A stretch of 64,000 bases of DNA from CAZYQW01 sp964649825. GTDB lineage: Bacteria > Planctomycetota > B15-G4 > JADJEK01. This document shows positions 7,487 to 16,527 of the stretch, in pieces (within the stretch, counting starts at the first letter, position 1; each line of letters begins with the position of its first letter). The DNA is taken from positions 72,757 through 136,756 of the forward strand of contig CAZYQW010000069.1 of assembly GCA_964649825.1 (NCBI GenBank), given 5' to 3'. Position numbers and translations under genes: made by a program. The notes below the pieces were generated by a model. That model made no database searches. It was not told where the DNA came from and saw nothing but the letters and a program-made list of their open reading frames with translations.

Positions 7487-8446
7487 ATGTTAAGCAGCAC
7501 AGCGCGATCCGACCTGTACCGCTCTCTGGCCCGCCTCCTCGAGGCGGGAATGAGCGTCACCGCGGTCTTCGAGACGCTCGCGCGCGCCTATCCGGGGGGC
7601 GACCGGAGTCGCGTCGTCCGCACTCTCGAGCGCGTGATGAAGGAGGGGAATCCGCTCTCGGACGCGATGGCGACCGCCGACCCGTTGGACGTTCCCGCGC
7701 ATCATGCCCTCACCATCCGCGGGGCCGAACGCTCGGGTCGCGTCGCGCCGGCGCTCGTTCAACTCGCGGACGCCGAAGACCGCCACCGCGCCGCGATGAA
7801 CGCGCTCGTGCAGCGGGCTCTCTATCCGATCGCCCTGCTCCACATGGCGGTGCTCGCCCCGAACACCGGCGCGCTCATCCTCGACCCGATCGGAACCGTT
7901 CTCTCGATGGCGCTCGTCGTCGTTCCGGTCGACCTCGCCCTGCTCTGGCTCTACCGCGCCCTTCGTGCGCCGCTTCGCCATCCGCGCGCGGCGGACCATC
8001 TTGCGTCGCTGCCGCTGGTCGGCCGCGTCCTGGTGGCCGGGTCGTACCGGCGCTACTTCGATACGCTCGGCTCGATGTACGAGGCCGGGGTACCGATCAC
8101 GACCGCCGCGCGCGAGTCGGCGGCCGCCGTGCCGCCGGGTCGCATGCACGACGGCATCGTCGCGGCGCTGGCCCCGCTCGATGCGAACGAGCCGTTCTCC
8201 CACGCGGCAGCCCGGTTCCCGCGGCTGAGCGGAGACCTGCGCGGGCTGCTAGTGACGTCCGAGCCCGCCGGTGAGCTCGGCCGAGCGTTCGACCAGGTCG
8301 CGCGTCTCTCCGGGGACGTCGAGAGCGCCGGCCAGATCCGCCTGGCGCGCGTGGTCGGCAGCGTCCTGTTCACTGCGGCCGCATGCTACGTGGCGTTCCG
8401 GGTGATCGGATTCTACGCCTCGTACTTCGCGCTGTTTTCCCGTTGA
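7487..8446 (+). CDS. Type II secretion system F family protein (GspF/PilC-like)
   Basis: A protein of 319 residues built from two copies of the T2SSF domain. Each copy opens with a helix carrying the family pattern (LARLLEAGMSVTAVFETLAR near residue 9, LGSMYEAGVPITTAARE near residue 193). It has a pair of membrane helices in the middle (about 120-155) and one at the C-terminus. At 319 residues it is shorter than canonical GspF or PilC (about 400). The family forms the inner-membrane platform of type II secretion and type IV pili. No GspE ATPase, pilin or secretin is encoded nearby, so its partners must lie elsewhere. The start is ATG 7487 with only a weak purine stretch upstream. Confidence 0.85.
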   Translation: MLSSTARSDLYRSLARLLEAGMSVTAVFETLARAYPGGDRSRVVRTLERVMKEGNPLSDAMATADPLDVPAHHALTIRGAERSGRVAPALVQLADAEDRHRAAMNALVQRALYPIALLHMAVLAPNTGALILDPIGTVLSMALVVVPVDLALLWLYRALRAPLRHPRAADHLASLPLVGRVLVAGSYRRYFDTLGSMYEAGVPITTAARESAAAVPPGRMHDGIVAALAPLDANEPFSHAAARFPRLSGDLRGLLVTSEPAGELGRAFDQVARLSGDVESAGQIRLARVVGSVLFTAAACYVAFRVIGFYASYFALFSR

Positions 8447-8506
8447 TCCGGCGCGTCGATCCGGGTGGCGGTCGAGATCGAACGGCTCGCCGGCCGCCGT
8501 CTCGTC

Positions 8507-9745
8507 CTATTGATGAGGATGCAGGATCTCGTAGAAGCGCGGGTCGTCCCGGAGGGATTGAAGGTCGCCGTCGCGCATCGCCCAACCCGTGTCGTTGAAT
8601 CCCGCGTCCATGGCCTGCCGGAGCTCGGTGAGCGCCTCTTCCTTGCGGCCCTGGATCGCGCGGATGCACGCGAGGTTGTAGTACGCCCACCGCTGGGCGC
8701 GCAACGACTCCGGTCGTTCCGTGATGACGCGATAATGGAGCTCCGCCTGGACGTACCGGTCGAGCTGCTGGAAGTGGTAGCCGAGCTCGAAGTACGTGTC
8801 CATCGCCTCGTCGAGCTGGGACAGGCGTACGTCATCCGACGTGTCCGGAGCTTCCTCGGCGTCGAGGAGCTGACGCGCCGCCTTCGTCTGGAGGTACGTG
8901 ATCTTCTCGTCGATCGGGCCGGAAACGCCCGCCTTGGCCAACGAGAACCGGGCGTACTGGCTCAAACGGCAAACGAGGTACAGGCGGAAGTCCCGCTCGT
9001 CGAACCGCATCCGGAAGAAGGCGCGCGAGAACTGGAGGGGGACCTCGGTCTCGAGCTCCGCGCTGATGATCAACGCCCCGAGCTGCGTCGCAAGCTGGTC
9101 GCTCCCCGCCTCGTGCAGGGCCATCACCGCGAGCGATCGAACGACGAATCCGACCCGAGGATCCCACGCGTGCCGCAACAGTCGAGCGTACGCGGAAGGA
9201 TGAAGCGCGTGGAGCTCGGCGAACTGACCATCGAAGAAACCAGGGACGTGGCCCTCGTGCATGATCGATTCGAGAAGCCGAACGATCCGCGCCTCGAGCA
9301 CGCGCCCGAGGAACACGTGATCGATGCGATCCTCGTTCGCCGCCTGGATGATCCGCGCCACCGCGCCGCCGTCCCGCGCCACCACGTGCGCGATGCGCTC
9401 CCGCGCGCTTGGATCCGTCTCCGCCAATGCCGCCTGGACCAGCACCTCGGTCAGCCGGTGGTTCACGAGGCCCCGCTCGAGGTGGAGGATCAGCCAGTCG
9501 TACCCCGCGCTGCGGAACTCGGCACGGGGGTCGAGGAGGAGCGCCTCGACGAGCTGCGCGCCCTCGTCCCCCTCCACGAGAAGGATGTGACGGACGGCAC
9601 GGCGCCGCTCGGCGTAGTACGGCGACTCGAGATCGCGCCAGTCGGGGATCAAACGTTCGACCGTCGCGGTCCGCTGCGTCGCGTCCGGCGTCTCGCCGGC
9701 GGCGACGTATAGCAACGCGATGATTCCGATCTCGGCGACGCTCAT
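8507..9745 (-). CDS. HEAT/TPR-repeat protein of unknown function
   Basis: A protein of 412 residues with a short hydrophobic N-terminus (IGIIALLYVAAG) that may be a signal peptide. Helical repeats resembling HEAT follow (YYAERRRAVRHILLVEGD, RIAHVVARDGGAVARIIQAA). The C-terminal third has TPR-like units, including YYNLACIRAIQGRKEEALTE and a final DGDLQSLRDDPRFYEIL. That last phrase is a common ending of TPR proteins in which the last repeat closes with 'D.dl..Lr.dprf'. No enzymatic motif is visible. It converges on the secretion F gene and lies 27 bases upstream of the flippase stop, so it could be the distal partner of that leftward group. It is probably a periplasmic scaffold. Confidence 0.65.
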   Translation of the reverse strand: MSVAEIGIIALLYVAAGETPDATQRTATVERLIPDWRDLESPYYAERRRAVRHILLVEGDEGAQLVEALLLDPRAEFRSAGYDWLILHLERGLVNHRLTEVLVQAALAETDPSARERIAHVVARDGGAVARIIQAANEDRIDHVFLGRVLEARIVRLLESIMHEGHVPGFFDGQFAELHALHPSAYARLLRHAWDPRVGFVVRSLAVMALHEAGSDQLATQLGALIISAELETEVPLQFSRAFFRMRFDERDFRLYLVCRLSQYARFSLAKAGVSGPIDEKITYLQTKAARQLLDAEEAPDTSDDVRLSQLDEAMDTYFELGYHFQQLDRYVQAELHYRVITERPESLRAQRWAYYNLACIRAIQGRKEEALTELRQAMDAGFNDTGWAMRDGDLQSLRDDPRFYEILHPHQ

Positions 9746-9772
9746 CGATCTAGCCCGCAGCGAATGCCCGCG

Positions 9773-11260
9773 TCATTTATCGACGCTCCGGCTCGGTTTC
9801 GCAAGCTCCCTCTGCACCGTCGTTGCTCGCGAAACGTTCGCGGCCCGGCGGTGCCGGACCCGCCGGAAGTAGTAGATGATGTAGAAGAGATGGAAGAACG
9901 AGAGCAATCGACACGTCCCGGCCGCCGCCGCCGCTCCCATCGCCCCGAAGTGCTTCGACGCCAGGATGATCCCCGCCACGGCGATCGAGGAGAGCACGAA
10001 GTTGTACGGGATCACCTTCCGGATCTTGCCGCTGTAGATGTAGAACGCGTCGATGATGACGAAGAAACCCATGAACAGGTTGCCCGACGACAGCCACAGA
10101 TAGAGCTCGAAGCTCTCCCCGTACTCGGCTCCGTACGCGACGTTGATCACGAGGTACATGAACGGCACGGACAGGAGCGTCGCCAGCGCCAACAGGCCGC
10201 CGCTCGTCAGCGATACGCGGCACAGCATCCCCCCGAGCTGATCGAACGGGACGTTCTCGCGCCCCAGCTTGTGCCCGATCGTCGGAAGGAGCGATTGCGA
10301 GATTCCCGTCAGACCGAGGGCCAGGGCCCAGGCCAGCACGTAGGCCACGGAGTAGGCCCCGTTCTTCGCCATCGCATCGTGGATCTGATGCGCGGGGATC
10401 AGCAGCATGCCGAGGCGCGGGATCAGCGTGTTCATCCCCTTGTTCAACGCGATCAGGTACGACAGACCGAAGATGTGCCGGATCGGAGCGTGCGGCAGCG
10501 CGCGGCACAACTCACGGAATGACGGCGGCGCGAGCGCCGGGTCGCCCCGGCGCGCCCGTTGATACGCGCCGATCGCGATGACCGCGGTGAGCGCGAGGTG
10601 CAACACGAACGCGAACGAGACGGCGGCGAGGCCGTAGCCGGACTCGAGGGCGATCCACACGATGCCGACGCGAAGCACGTTCGACGCGATGTCGAAGTAG
10701 GCGAACCGGAGCATCTGCCGGCTGCCCTGCAGCGCCACCATCGTCAGGCTCTTGATGATCTCGAACACGCCGGACAGAGTCAGGATCCCGGCGAAGAAGC
10801 CGACCTCGCGATCCTCGTAGAACCGCTCTCCCACCACCGGCCCGATCGTCACTCCGAGCACGACCATCACGAAGGTCGTGGCGCCGCCGATCTTCAGCAG
10901 CCCCGCGAGGGCGTTCGTTGCGACCTTCCGATCCTTCTTCCCGATCGCCTTCGAGTAGAGCGAGATCGTCGCGTTCACGACGCCCATGCTCACCAGGAAG
11001 TAGGCGAACATGTAGATCTCGCGAGTCACCGCCCAGCGCCCCTGCTCGTGGGCGCCGAGGTAGCGCGCGGTCAGCACGCTCGTGAGCAGGTACGCCCCGC
11101 CCTGAACCAGCGTCGCAAGCTGGATCGAGAACGTATCGCGCACGAACTTCTGGCGCGTGAGATGAAGGAAGCGTTTCAACAAGGTGCGACTCCGGAACGC
11201 ACGGGGCGGACTGACAACGGGTTCAGGACTCGATCGACAGTTCCCCGGGTTCCTCCTCAT
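9773..11260 (-). CDS. Polysaccharide/lipid-linked oligosaccharide flippase (MATE/Wzx-like)
   Basis: A membrane protein of about 495 residues with some 12-14 hydrophobic helices. It fits the MVF/Wzx fold: the first helices carry FSIQLATLVQGGAYLLTSVLTA..LGAHEQG, close to the 'R.LG...fG' pattern of O-antigen flippases. Such proteins move undecaprenyl-linked repeat units across the inner membrane. The large polysaccharide locus at 19-54 kb has a polymerase/ligase and Wzz but no flippase of its own, so this gene is a candidate partner. That link is an inference. The start is placed at ATG 11260, inside the 3' end of the neighbouring gene (38-base overlap). A TTG at 11293 or internal TTG codons are alternatives. 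Confidence 0.8.
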   Translation of the reverse strand: MRRNPGNCRSSPEPVVSPPRAFRSRTLLKRFLHLTRQKFVRDTFSIQLATLVQGGAYLLTSVLTARYLGAHEQGRWAVTREIYMFAYFLVSMGVVNATISLYSKAIGKKDRKVATNALAGLLKIGGATTFVMVVLGVTIGPVVGERFYEDREVGFFAGILTLSGVFEIIKSLTMVALQGSRQMLRFAYFDIASNVLRVGIVWIALESGYGLAAVSFAFVLHLALTAVIAIGAYQRARRGDPALAPPSFRELCRALPHAPIRHIFGLSYLIALNKGMNTLIPRLGMLLIPAHQIHDAMAKNGAYSVAYVLAWALALGLTGISQSLLPTIGHKLGRENVPFDQLGGMLCRVSLTSGGLLALATLLSVPFMYLVINVAYGAEYGESFELYLWLSSGNLFMGFFVIIDAFYIYSGKIRKVIPYNFVLSSIAVAGIILASKHFGAMGAAAAAGTCRLLSFFHLFYIIYYFRRVRHRRAANVSRATTVQRELAKPSRSVDK

Positions 11261-12317
11261 CGTCTCGAAGCCCCGCGCGCTGAAGGAGTTCAATCTGCGA
11301 GAGGGTCTTCCCCTGCGCCTCCCACCATCCGAGGAACCGGATCGGATCGTTGGCGAACGACCGGCCGGTCAGGACCGACAGTGCCGCGACGGCACGGCGC
11401 TGCCGCAGCGGATCGAGCGACGGAGCCGAACGTGCGAGCAGGTCGATTCCCTCGCGGAGCTCGTCCTCGCCGAGACCGACAGCGGCAAGGAACAGGGCTT
11501 CGGAGCGACCCGACGCCTCGCCCGCGACGCACGTCTCGAGCATGGGTCGCCCCCCGTCGGCCCAGATCGCGTGCTCGCGATGGAAGACGCGTGCGCTGGC
11601 GACCGGGAACGACAGAGGGTCGTAGCGGCGGTCGCCGCCTTCGCTCAGGATCACGATCGGGCGGTAGATCGCGCTCACCTGGACGAGCCGAAAGAGCGAC
11701 CGCCCGGGCTCATCTGGCTCGACCGTCGCCTCGACGAAATCGCTGCCGCCGGGACCGATGACGAGGTCTTTCGTGAGCACGACGTCCATGACTCGGTTGC
11801 CGCTCCAGCTCGAGCCCAGGCCGTCCGAGTCCCGGCTCGTCACGTGGACGAGCAGCACCGAGCGCTCCGGTGACTGGAAGGTGACCGCCTGCCCCCACGA
11901 CCAATAGGTCGCAGGAAGCGTGAGCCGCTCGTCACCGAGGTTCGTCACCCGCAACCGGACTCGGATCGGTTCGCCGAAGGAGTAGCGCCCGCGATCGAGC
12001 TCGAGCGCGAGGTGGATCGGATGCTCGCGATAGAAGCGGCTGCGCCGGATCTCGTACGCCGCGCGTTGGAACCGCCGGCGGAGAGGCTCGGGAGGCCATT
12101 CGTCGAGGGACGCTGCGATCTCCGCGAGCGCCTCGTCGTCGCGGTCGTCCCGGACCAGCGCCTCGACGCGCTGGAGGCGACGCTCGAACTCGAAGGGAGA
12201 CACGAGGGGGCGTTGCGCCCCCACGGTCACCGGATTCAACGGCTCGGTGCGGCAGGCAAGCAGCCCGAGCCCAAGCGCCGCGGGCACGAGCAGAGTGAGG
12301 CGCCGGAGAGTGACCAT
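11223..12317 (-). CDS. Lipoprotein of unknown function
   Basis: A protein of 364 residues opening with a basic n-region and a hydrophobic stretch ending in LGLLAC, so Cys22 is a likely lipid anchor. The middle (about 110-250) looks like beta-sandwich strands: a segment YSFGEPIRVRLRVTNLGDER resembles the start of Ig-like or 'intracellular proteinase inhibitor'-type folds that describe relative protein assembly. The C-terminal part has HEAT-like helices and the phrase GWWEAQGKT, seen at the end of many planctomycete HEAT proteins. I do not recognise a named family. The gene overlaps the flippase gene, so both are probably co-transcribed. It starts 33 bases downstream of the rpsA stop. Confidence 0.7.
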   Translation of the reverse strand: MVTLRRLTLLVPAALGLGLLACRTEPLNPVTVGAQRPLVSPFEFERRLQRVEALVRDDRDDEALAEIAASLDEWPPEPLRRRFQRAAYEIRRSRFYREHPIHLALELDRGRYSFGEPIRVRLRVTNLGDERLTLPATYWSWGQAVTFQSPERSVLLVHVTSRDSDGLGSSWSGNRVMDVVLTKDLVIGPGGSDFVEATVEPDEPGRSLFRLVQVSAIYRPIVILSEGGDRRYDPLSFPVASARVFHREHAIWADGGRPMLETCVAGEASGRSEALFLAAVGLGEDELREGIDLLARSAPSLDPLRQRRAVAALSVLTGRSFANDPIRFLGWWEAQGKTLSQIELLQRAGLRDDEEEPGELSIES

Positions 12318-12350
12318 CGCGAGGAAGTCTACACTCCGGCGCCGTGACGA

Positions 12351-14144
12351 TCACCCGTCCTGCGGCTCGGACGACGCCGTGGCCGACTCCTCGCCCTCGC
12401 CCGCGGCTCCCGCGGTCTCTGTCTCTGTCTCCGTCTCGGTCTCGGTCTCGGTCGCCGGTTCCGGCTCGACCTCGCGGATGTTCGCGGTAGCGATCTCAGG
12501 CGGCGGCTGCTCGACCGAGATCATCGAGAGCCCGATCTTCCGCTCGTCGATGTCGACCTTGAGGATCCGGACGTTCACCTTTTGACCCGGCTTCACCACG
12601 TCCTCGGCCTGGTTGATCTTGTCGCGCGACAGCTCCGAGATGTGGAGCAGTCCCTCGAGACCATCCTCCAGCTCGACGAACACGCCGAAGTTCGCGATCT
12701 TCTGGACCTCGCCCGACACGACGTCGCCGACGCCGTACTTGCGCGGAATCTCGTCCTTCCAGGGATCCGGCTCGAGCTGCTTCAGACCGAGCGCGACGCG
12801 CTTCTTCTCGCGGTCGACCGACAACACCACCGATCGGACCACGTCGCCCTTCTTCAACATCTCGTTCGGGTGGCTGATCTTCTTGGTCCACGACATGTCG
12901 GAGACGTGCAGCAGGCCGTCGATGCCCTCTTCGATCTCGATGAAGGCGCCGTAGTTCGTCAGGTTGCGCACGGTTCCCTCGATGACCGTCCCGACCGGAT
13001 AGCGATCCTCGACGGTCGTCCACGGGTTGACCTCGCACTGCTTCATGCCGAGCGAGATCTCCTGCTTATCCTTGTTGATGTCGAGCACCTTCACCTCGAC
13101 GCGGTCGCTCGGCTCCACCATCTCGGACGGATGGTTGACGCGACGCGTCCACGACATCTCGCTGATGTGGACGAGGCCCTCGATCCCATCCTCTAGCTTC
13201 ACGAACGCACCGTACGGCATCAGGTTGACGACCTCGCCGACGTGCTGCGAGCCGATCGGGTACTTCTCGTCGACGTTCATCCAGGGCGACGCCTGGAGCT
13301 GCTTCATGCCGAGCGCGATGCGGTTCCGCTCGCGATCGAACTTGAGCACCTTCACCTCGAGCTCCTGGTCGATCGCGACCATCTCGCTCGGGTGGTTGAT
13401 GCGACCCCACGTCATGTCCGTGATGTGAAGGAGACCGTCGATCCCGCCGAGGTCGACGAACGCGCCGAATTCGGCGATGTTCTTCACCACGCCGGTGCGG
13501 ACCTGACCCTCGGTCAGCGTCTGCAGGAGATCGGCGCGCTGCCTCTCGCGCTTCTCTTCGATGAGCTTGCGCCGCGACACGACGATGTTCATGCGAGACT
13601 CATCGATCTTGATGATCTTGCACTCGATTTCCTTGTTGATGAACTCGGCGATGTCGCCCATCCGACGCAAGGAGACCTGCGACGCGGGCAGGAAGACCGG
13701 CACGCCGATGTCGACGAGCAGGCCACCCTTGATCTTCCGAACCACCGTTCCCTTGACGACGTCGCCCTCGGCGTGCGTCGAGATGACCCGCTCCCAACCG
13801 CGGATCCGATCGGCCTTGCGCTTCGAGAGCTGCAGGAACCCGCTCTCGCTCTCGACCTCTTCGATCAGCACCTCGACCTCGGACCCGGGCTCGATGACCG
13901 CGCCTTCCCCGAACTCATACAAAGGCACGAGCCCCTCGGACTTGTATCCGACGTCGACGAGCACCTCGTTGTTGATGATCTTGAGGACCTTGCCCTTGAC
14001 GACCGTGTTCTCGCGGAAGTCCTTGACCGATTCGTCGTAGAGCTTCTCGACGTCGCCGACGGCGGTCTCTCCGAGCGCCTCGTTGACGGCCTTGTTGAGC
14101 GCTTCATCGTCGAGCGCGAACTTCTTCACCAGATTCTTCGACAT
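12351..14144 (-). CDS. rpsA: 30S ribosomal protein S1
   Basis: A protein of 597 residues with six consecutive S1 RNA-binding domains. Each of the last four is recognisable by G.V.....GAFV.L..GI.GL.H.S.MSW and the spacer that follows (for example INHPSEMV and VNHPSEMVEP). The first two are more diverged, as in other six-domain S1 proteins. The start is ATG 14144 (MSKNLVKKF). A frame open 18 codons further upstream is not family-like. The last 35 residues are acidic and contain repeated Thr-Glu dipeptides encoded by a 6-bp tandem repeat. S1 brings mRNA to the small subunit. Its position after cmk and plsC is a classic conserved order. Confidence 0.96.
   Translation of the reverse strand: MSKNLVKKFALDDEALNKAVNEALGETAVGDVEKLYDESVKDFRENTVVKGKVLKIINNEVLVDVGYKSEGLVPLYEFGEGAVIEPGSEVEVLIEEVESESGFLQLSKRKADRIRGWERVISTHAEGDVVKGTVVRKIKGGLLVDIGVPVFLPASQVSLRRMGDIAEFINKEIECKIIKIDESRMNIVVSRRKLIEEKRERQRADLLQTLTEGQVRTGVVKNIAEFGAFVDLGGIDGLLHITDMTWGRINHPSEMVAIDQELEVKVLKFDRERNRIALGMKQLQASPWMNVDEKYPIGSQHVGEVVNLMPYGAFVKLEDGIEGLVHISEMSWTRRVNHPSEMVEPSDRVEVKVLDINKDKQEISLGMKQCEVNPWTTVEDRYPVGTVIEGTVRNLTNYGAFIEIEEGIDGLLHVSDMSWTKKISHPNEMLKKGDVVRSVVLSVDREKKRVALGLKQLEPDPWKDEIPRKYGVGDVVSGEVQKIANFGVFVELEDGLEGLLHISELSRDKINQAEDVVKPGQKVNVRILKVDIDERKIGLSMISVEQPPPEIATANIREVEPEPATETETETETETETAGAAGEGEESATASSEPQDG
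12414..12455. repeat. 6-bp tandem repeat inside rpsA 3' end
   Basis: Seven near-identical hexamers (GGTCTC, TGTCTC, TGTCTC, CGTCTC, GGTCTC, GGTCTC, GGTCGC on the plus strand) encode a run of alternating Thr and Glu in the C-terminal tail of S1. The array keeps the reading frame at any copy number and could vary in length by slippage. Confidence 0.8.
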
Positions 14145-14219
14145 GGATCTCACTTCCGACCCCGACCCGCGTCCGCGGGCGGAGTCCGGTCCCGGCATTC
14201 CGGCCGGGGCGGTCAGGGT

Positions 14220-14918
14220 TCAGCGAAACAAGTCGGCGGCCACCGCGGACGCCGTACTCGAGACCGTTCCGCAACCCGGCGCGGACGATCCGCCCGGTCC
14301 CGCTGCCATGGCGGGCGACCGAGCGTTCGGGGTGTCGTTCGAGAGGGCGAGAATCGCCTCACGAAGACGCATCAGTGATTCATCTCGATCGCCGTCGATC
14401 ACGTCGATCGGGGGACCGAAGCGGACGGTGATTCGTCCGAACGGGCGGGGAAACCGCCGCTGCCGCGGCCAGATGTCGCGCGTCCCCGAGATCCAGACCG
14501 GGATCAGTGGAACGTCCGCGCCCCGCGCCATCAGCACGACGCCCCGCTTCAGGGGCAACAGTCGACCGTCCGCAGAGCGCGTCCCCTCGGGGAACACGGC
14601 GCAGAGCGCTCCTTCTTTCAACCGCTGCCGCACCACGCGTAGCGCCTCGCGATCGCCGCGGCTTCGATCGATCGCCACGATGTCGAGCTTCGCGGTGAAG
14701 AAGCGATAGAAGCGGCTCGCGGTCAGGCTGCTGCGCGCAACGAAGGAGACCCTCCGGCGCGCCGCGCAGCCGATCGCCGGCGGATCGAGGAAAGAGGAGT
14801 GGTTCGGGGCCAGGATCGCGCCGCCGCTCGCGACGATGTTCTCGTCGCCCTCCACCTTCAGACGGTAGAAGATCTTGAGCAGCACCCATGCCGTGAAGCG
14901 GGTCATCCAGTAGATCAC
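14220..14918 (-). CDS. plsC: 1-acyl-sn-glycerol-3-phosphate acyltransferase
   Basis: An enzyme of 232 residues of the PlsC family. The catalytic HX4D motif is NHSSFLD (His40, Asp45), and the glycerol-phosphate binding motif is FPEGTRS (109-115). An N-terminal amphipathic or membrane segment (about 5-20) fits association with the inner membrane. It transfers an acyl chain from acyl-ACP or acyl-CoA to the sn-2 position of lysophosphatidate to give phosphatidate. The ATG overlaps the cmk stop in an ATGA quartet. rpsA follows 75 bases later. The conserved cmk-plsC-rpsA order supports the call. The tail after residue 205 is low-complexity and Pro/Ala-rich. Confidence 0.92.
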   Translation of the reverse strand: MIYWMTRFTAWVLLKIFYRLKVEGDENIVASGGAILAPNHSSFLDPPAIGCAARRRVSFVARSSLTASRFYRFFTAKLDIVAIDRSRGDREALRVVRQRLKEGALCAVFPEGTRSADGRLLPLKRGVVLMARGADVPLIPVWISGTRDIWPRQRRFPRPFGRITVRFGPPIDVIDGDRDESLMRLREAILALSNDTPNARSPAMAAGPGGSSAPGCGTVSSTASAVAADLFR

Positions 14919-15613
14919 GGCGCCGCGCCTCGCGTGCAGACGACGTCGATCCGCGCGACGACGCGATCGACGACGTCGTCGATCTCGAGGTCGTCCGTCG
15001 GGATCACCACCACCCCGGGCCCGACCCGCAGCGGCGCGTGATCGCGCGACGCGTCGCGTTCATCCCGGACCTCGATGCTCTCGATCATGGTCGCGAGCGA
15101 CGGGGCATCACCCGTGTTGGCGAGCAGCTCCTCGCGCCGGCGAGCGGCCCGGATCTCGACGCTCGCGCTCAGATAGAACCGATGCGCCGCGGTGCGGAAC
15201 ACGACGGTGGCCATGTCCCGCCCCTCGGCCACCAGACCCGGCTCGGCCCGCCGGCCGAACTCGCGCTGCATGCGGGTCAGGAACGCGCGGACGCCGGGGA
15301 CGGTCGCGACCGGCGACGCGGCGGCCGAGATGCGCTCGGTACGGATCTCTCGTGCGACGTCGCGGCCTCGAAGGCGGACGTTGCCGAGGTCATCGAGCCC
15401 GAGCCCGCTCGCCGTCACCGCCGCGGTCACCGCCTCCGCGTCGAGCGGGTCGAGCGCCACGCCCGCCTCCAACGCCGCGAGAGCGGCGGCCCGATACATC
15501 GCGCCCGTGTCGAGGAATCGATACCCCAACCGCTCCGCCACGCGCCGCGCCACGGTCGTCTTCCCGGACCCCGCGGGGCCGTCCAATGTCACGATGCAGT
15601 TGTCGTTGGCCAT
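14915..15613 (-). CDS. cmk: Cytidylate kinase
   Basis: A protein of 232 residues with P-loop GPAGSGKT (12-19) followed by VARRVAERLGYRFLDTGAMY, the CMP-kinase type NMP-binding start. AEGRDMATVVF carries the DxGT-like region (here reading RDMATVVF), and YLSASVEIRAARR is the lid Arg cluster. It phosphorylates CMP and dCMP with ATP. Its stop overlaps the start of plsC, and rpsA follows, as in many bacteria. A slightly divergent GRD motif is the only oddity. It is the first gene of this leftward group; the 182 bases upstream, to the hydrolase gene, show no other feature. Confidence 0.93.
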   Translation of the reverse strand: MANDNCIVTLDGPAGSGKTTVARRVAERLGYRFLDTGAMYRAAALAALEAGVALDPLDAEAVTAAVTASGLGLDDLGNVRLRGRDVAREIRTERISAAASPVATVPGVRAFLTRMQREFGRRAEPGLVAEGRDMATVVFRTAAHRFYLSASVEIRAARRREELLANTGDAPSLATMIESIEVRDERDASRDHAPLRVGPGVVVIPTDDLEIDDVVDRVVARIDVVCTRGAAP

Positions 15614-15795
15614 GCGAAGCCCGGAAGTCTAGCAAGCGCGGGTCGGCGAAGGAACCGTCGATCCGGGCCGGACGGAGCATCCTCCGCGCACGAACGGCAG
15701 CGGGTGGACCTGCCACCGCCGTCGTTCGCGTCTTGCAGCAGGAAGTCCCGAGGCGATCAGCGCTTAAGAGTTTATCTCTCGTCGTCCAGCGCGCG

Positions 15796-16518
15796 TCAGC
15801 CGAACCGCTCGAGCCGGGCCCCGCGCGCGTCGACCTCGCAATACACTCCGCCCTCGTGCCAGTCCGACATCACGTAGACCGGCCGCGCTCCGGCGTTCAC
15901 CCGGTACTCGCGCACGCCCGGCCGGTGGATGTGGCCGCAGATCAACGCGTCGAACCCCTCGGCAAACCGCGCCGCCACCGCGGCGGCCGTGAAGTCCATC
16001 ACGCTCGGCTCCTTCCTCGCCGTCGTCCGCCGCGAAGTGCTTCGCAACGCCCGCGCGATCCTCAGGCACGCCCAGAGCGGAAGGACGCGCGAGAGCGCGT
16101 GGAGGATGCCGCAGCGCAGCCACACCTTCGAGCGCTGGTACCCGACGTCGTTGGTGCAGAGCGAGTCTCCGTGAAGGAGGAGGTACCTGCGCCCGAACAG
16201 CTCCTGCTCCAGTTCCTCCCCCACGACTCGACCGCCGATCCGCTCGCCGAACGCCTCGTCGAGCAGGAAATCGCGGTTGCCATGGAACGCGATCACATCG
16301 GTGCCGCCGTCCGCGAGCCCGCGGAGCGCGTCGAACGCGGGCGGCAGTCCGGGGAGAAGCAGGTTCTTCCGCCCGACCCAGAAGTTGAACAGATCGCCGA
16401 GAACGTAGAACCGGTCCGCCCCCGCCACGACCTCGCGGCAAAAGCGCGCGAACACCTCGATCCCGGCGGGATCGTCGGGTCGCAAGTGGAAGTCCGAGGC
16501 GAGGACGACGCGTTCCAA
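15796..16518 (-). CDS. lpxH: UDP-2,3-diacylglucosamine diphosphatase-like metallophosphoesterase
   Basis: A protein of 240 residues with all metallophosphoesterase motifs in the LpxH arrangement: Asp9-x-His11 (SDFHLRP), GDLFNFWVG (41-49), GNRDF (80-84), HGDSLCTND (116-124) and GHIHRP (195-200). LpxH cleaves UDP-2,3-diacyl-GlcN to lipid X in lipid A synthesis at the membrane surface. The LCTND and NRDFL details favour LpxH over generic phosphatases. The gene lies 9 bases downstream of the response regulator gene and probably shares its transcript. No other lpx gene is nearby, but the heptose genes gmhA and gmhB sit just beyond, which fits an LPS theme. Confidence 0.8.
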   Translation of the reverse strand: MERVVLASDFHLRPDDPAGIEVFARFCREVVAGADRFYVLGDLFNFWVGRKNLLLPGLPPAFDALRGLADGGTDVIAFHGNRDFLLDEAFGERIGGRVVGEELEQELFGRRYLLLHGDSLCTNDVGYQRSKVWLRCGILHALSRVLPLWACLRIARALRSTSRRTTARKEPSVMDFTAAAVAARFAEGFDALICGHIHRPGVREYRVNAGARPVYVMSDWHEGGVYCEVDARGARLERFG

Positions 16519-16527
16519 CGCTCTCCC

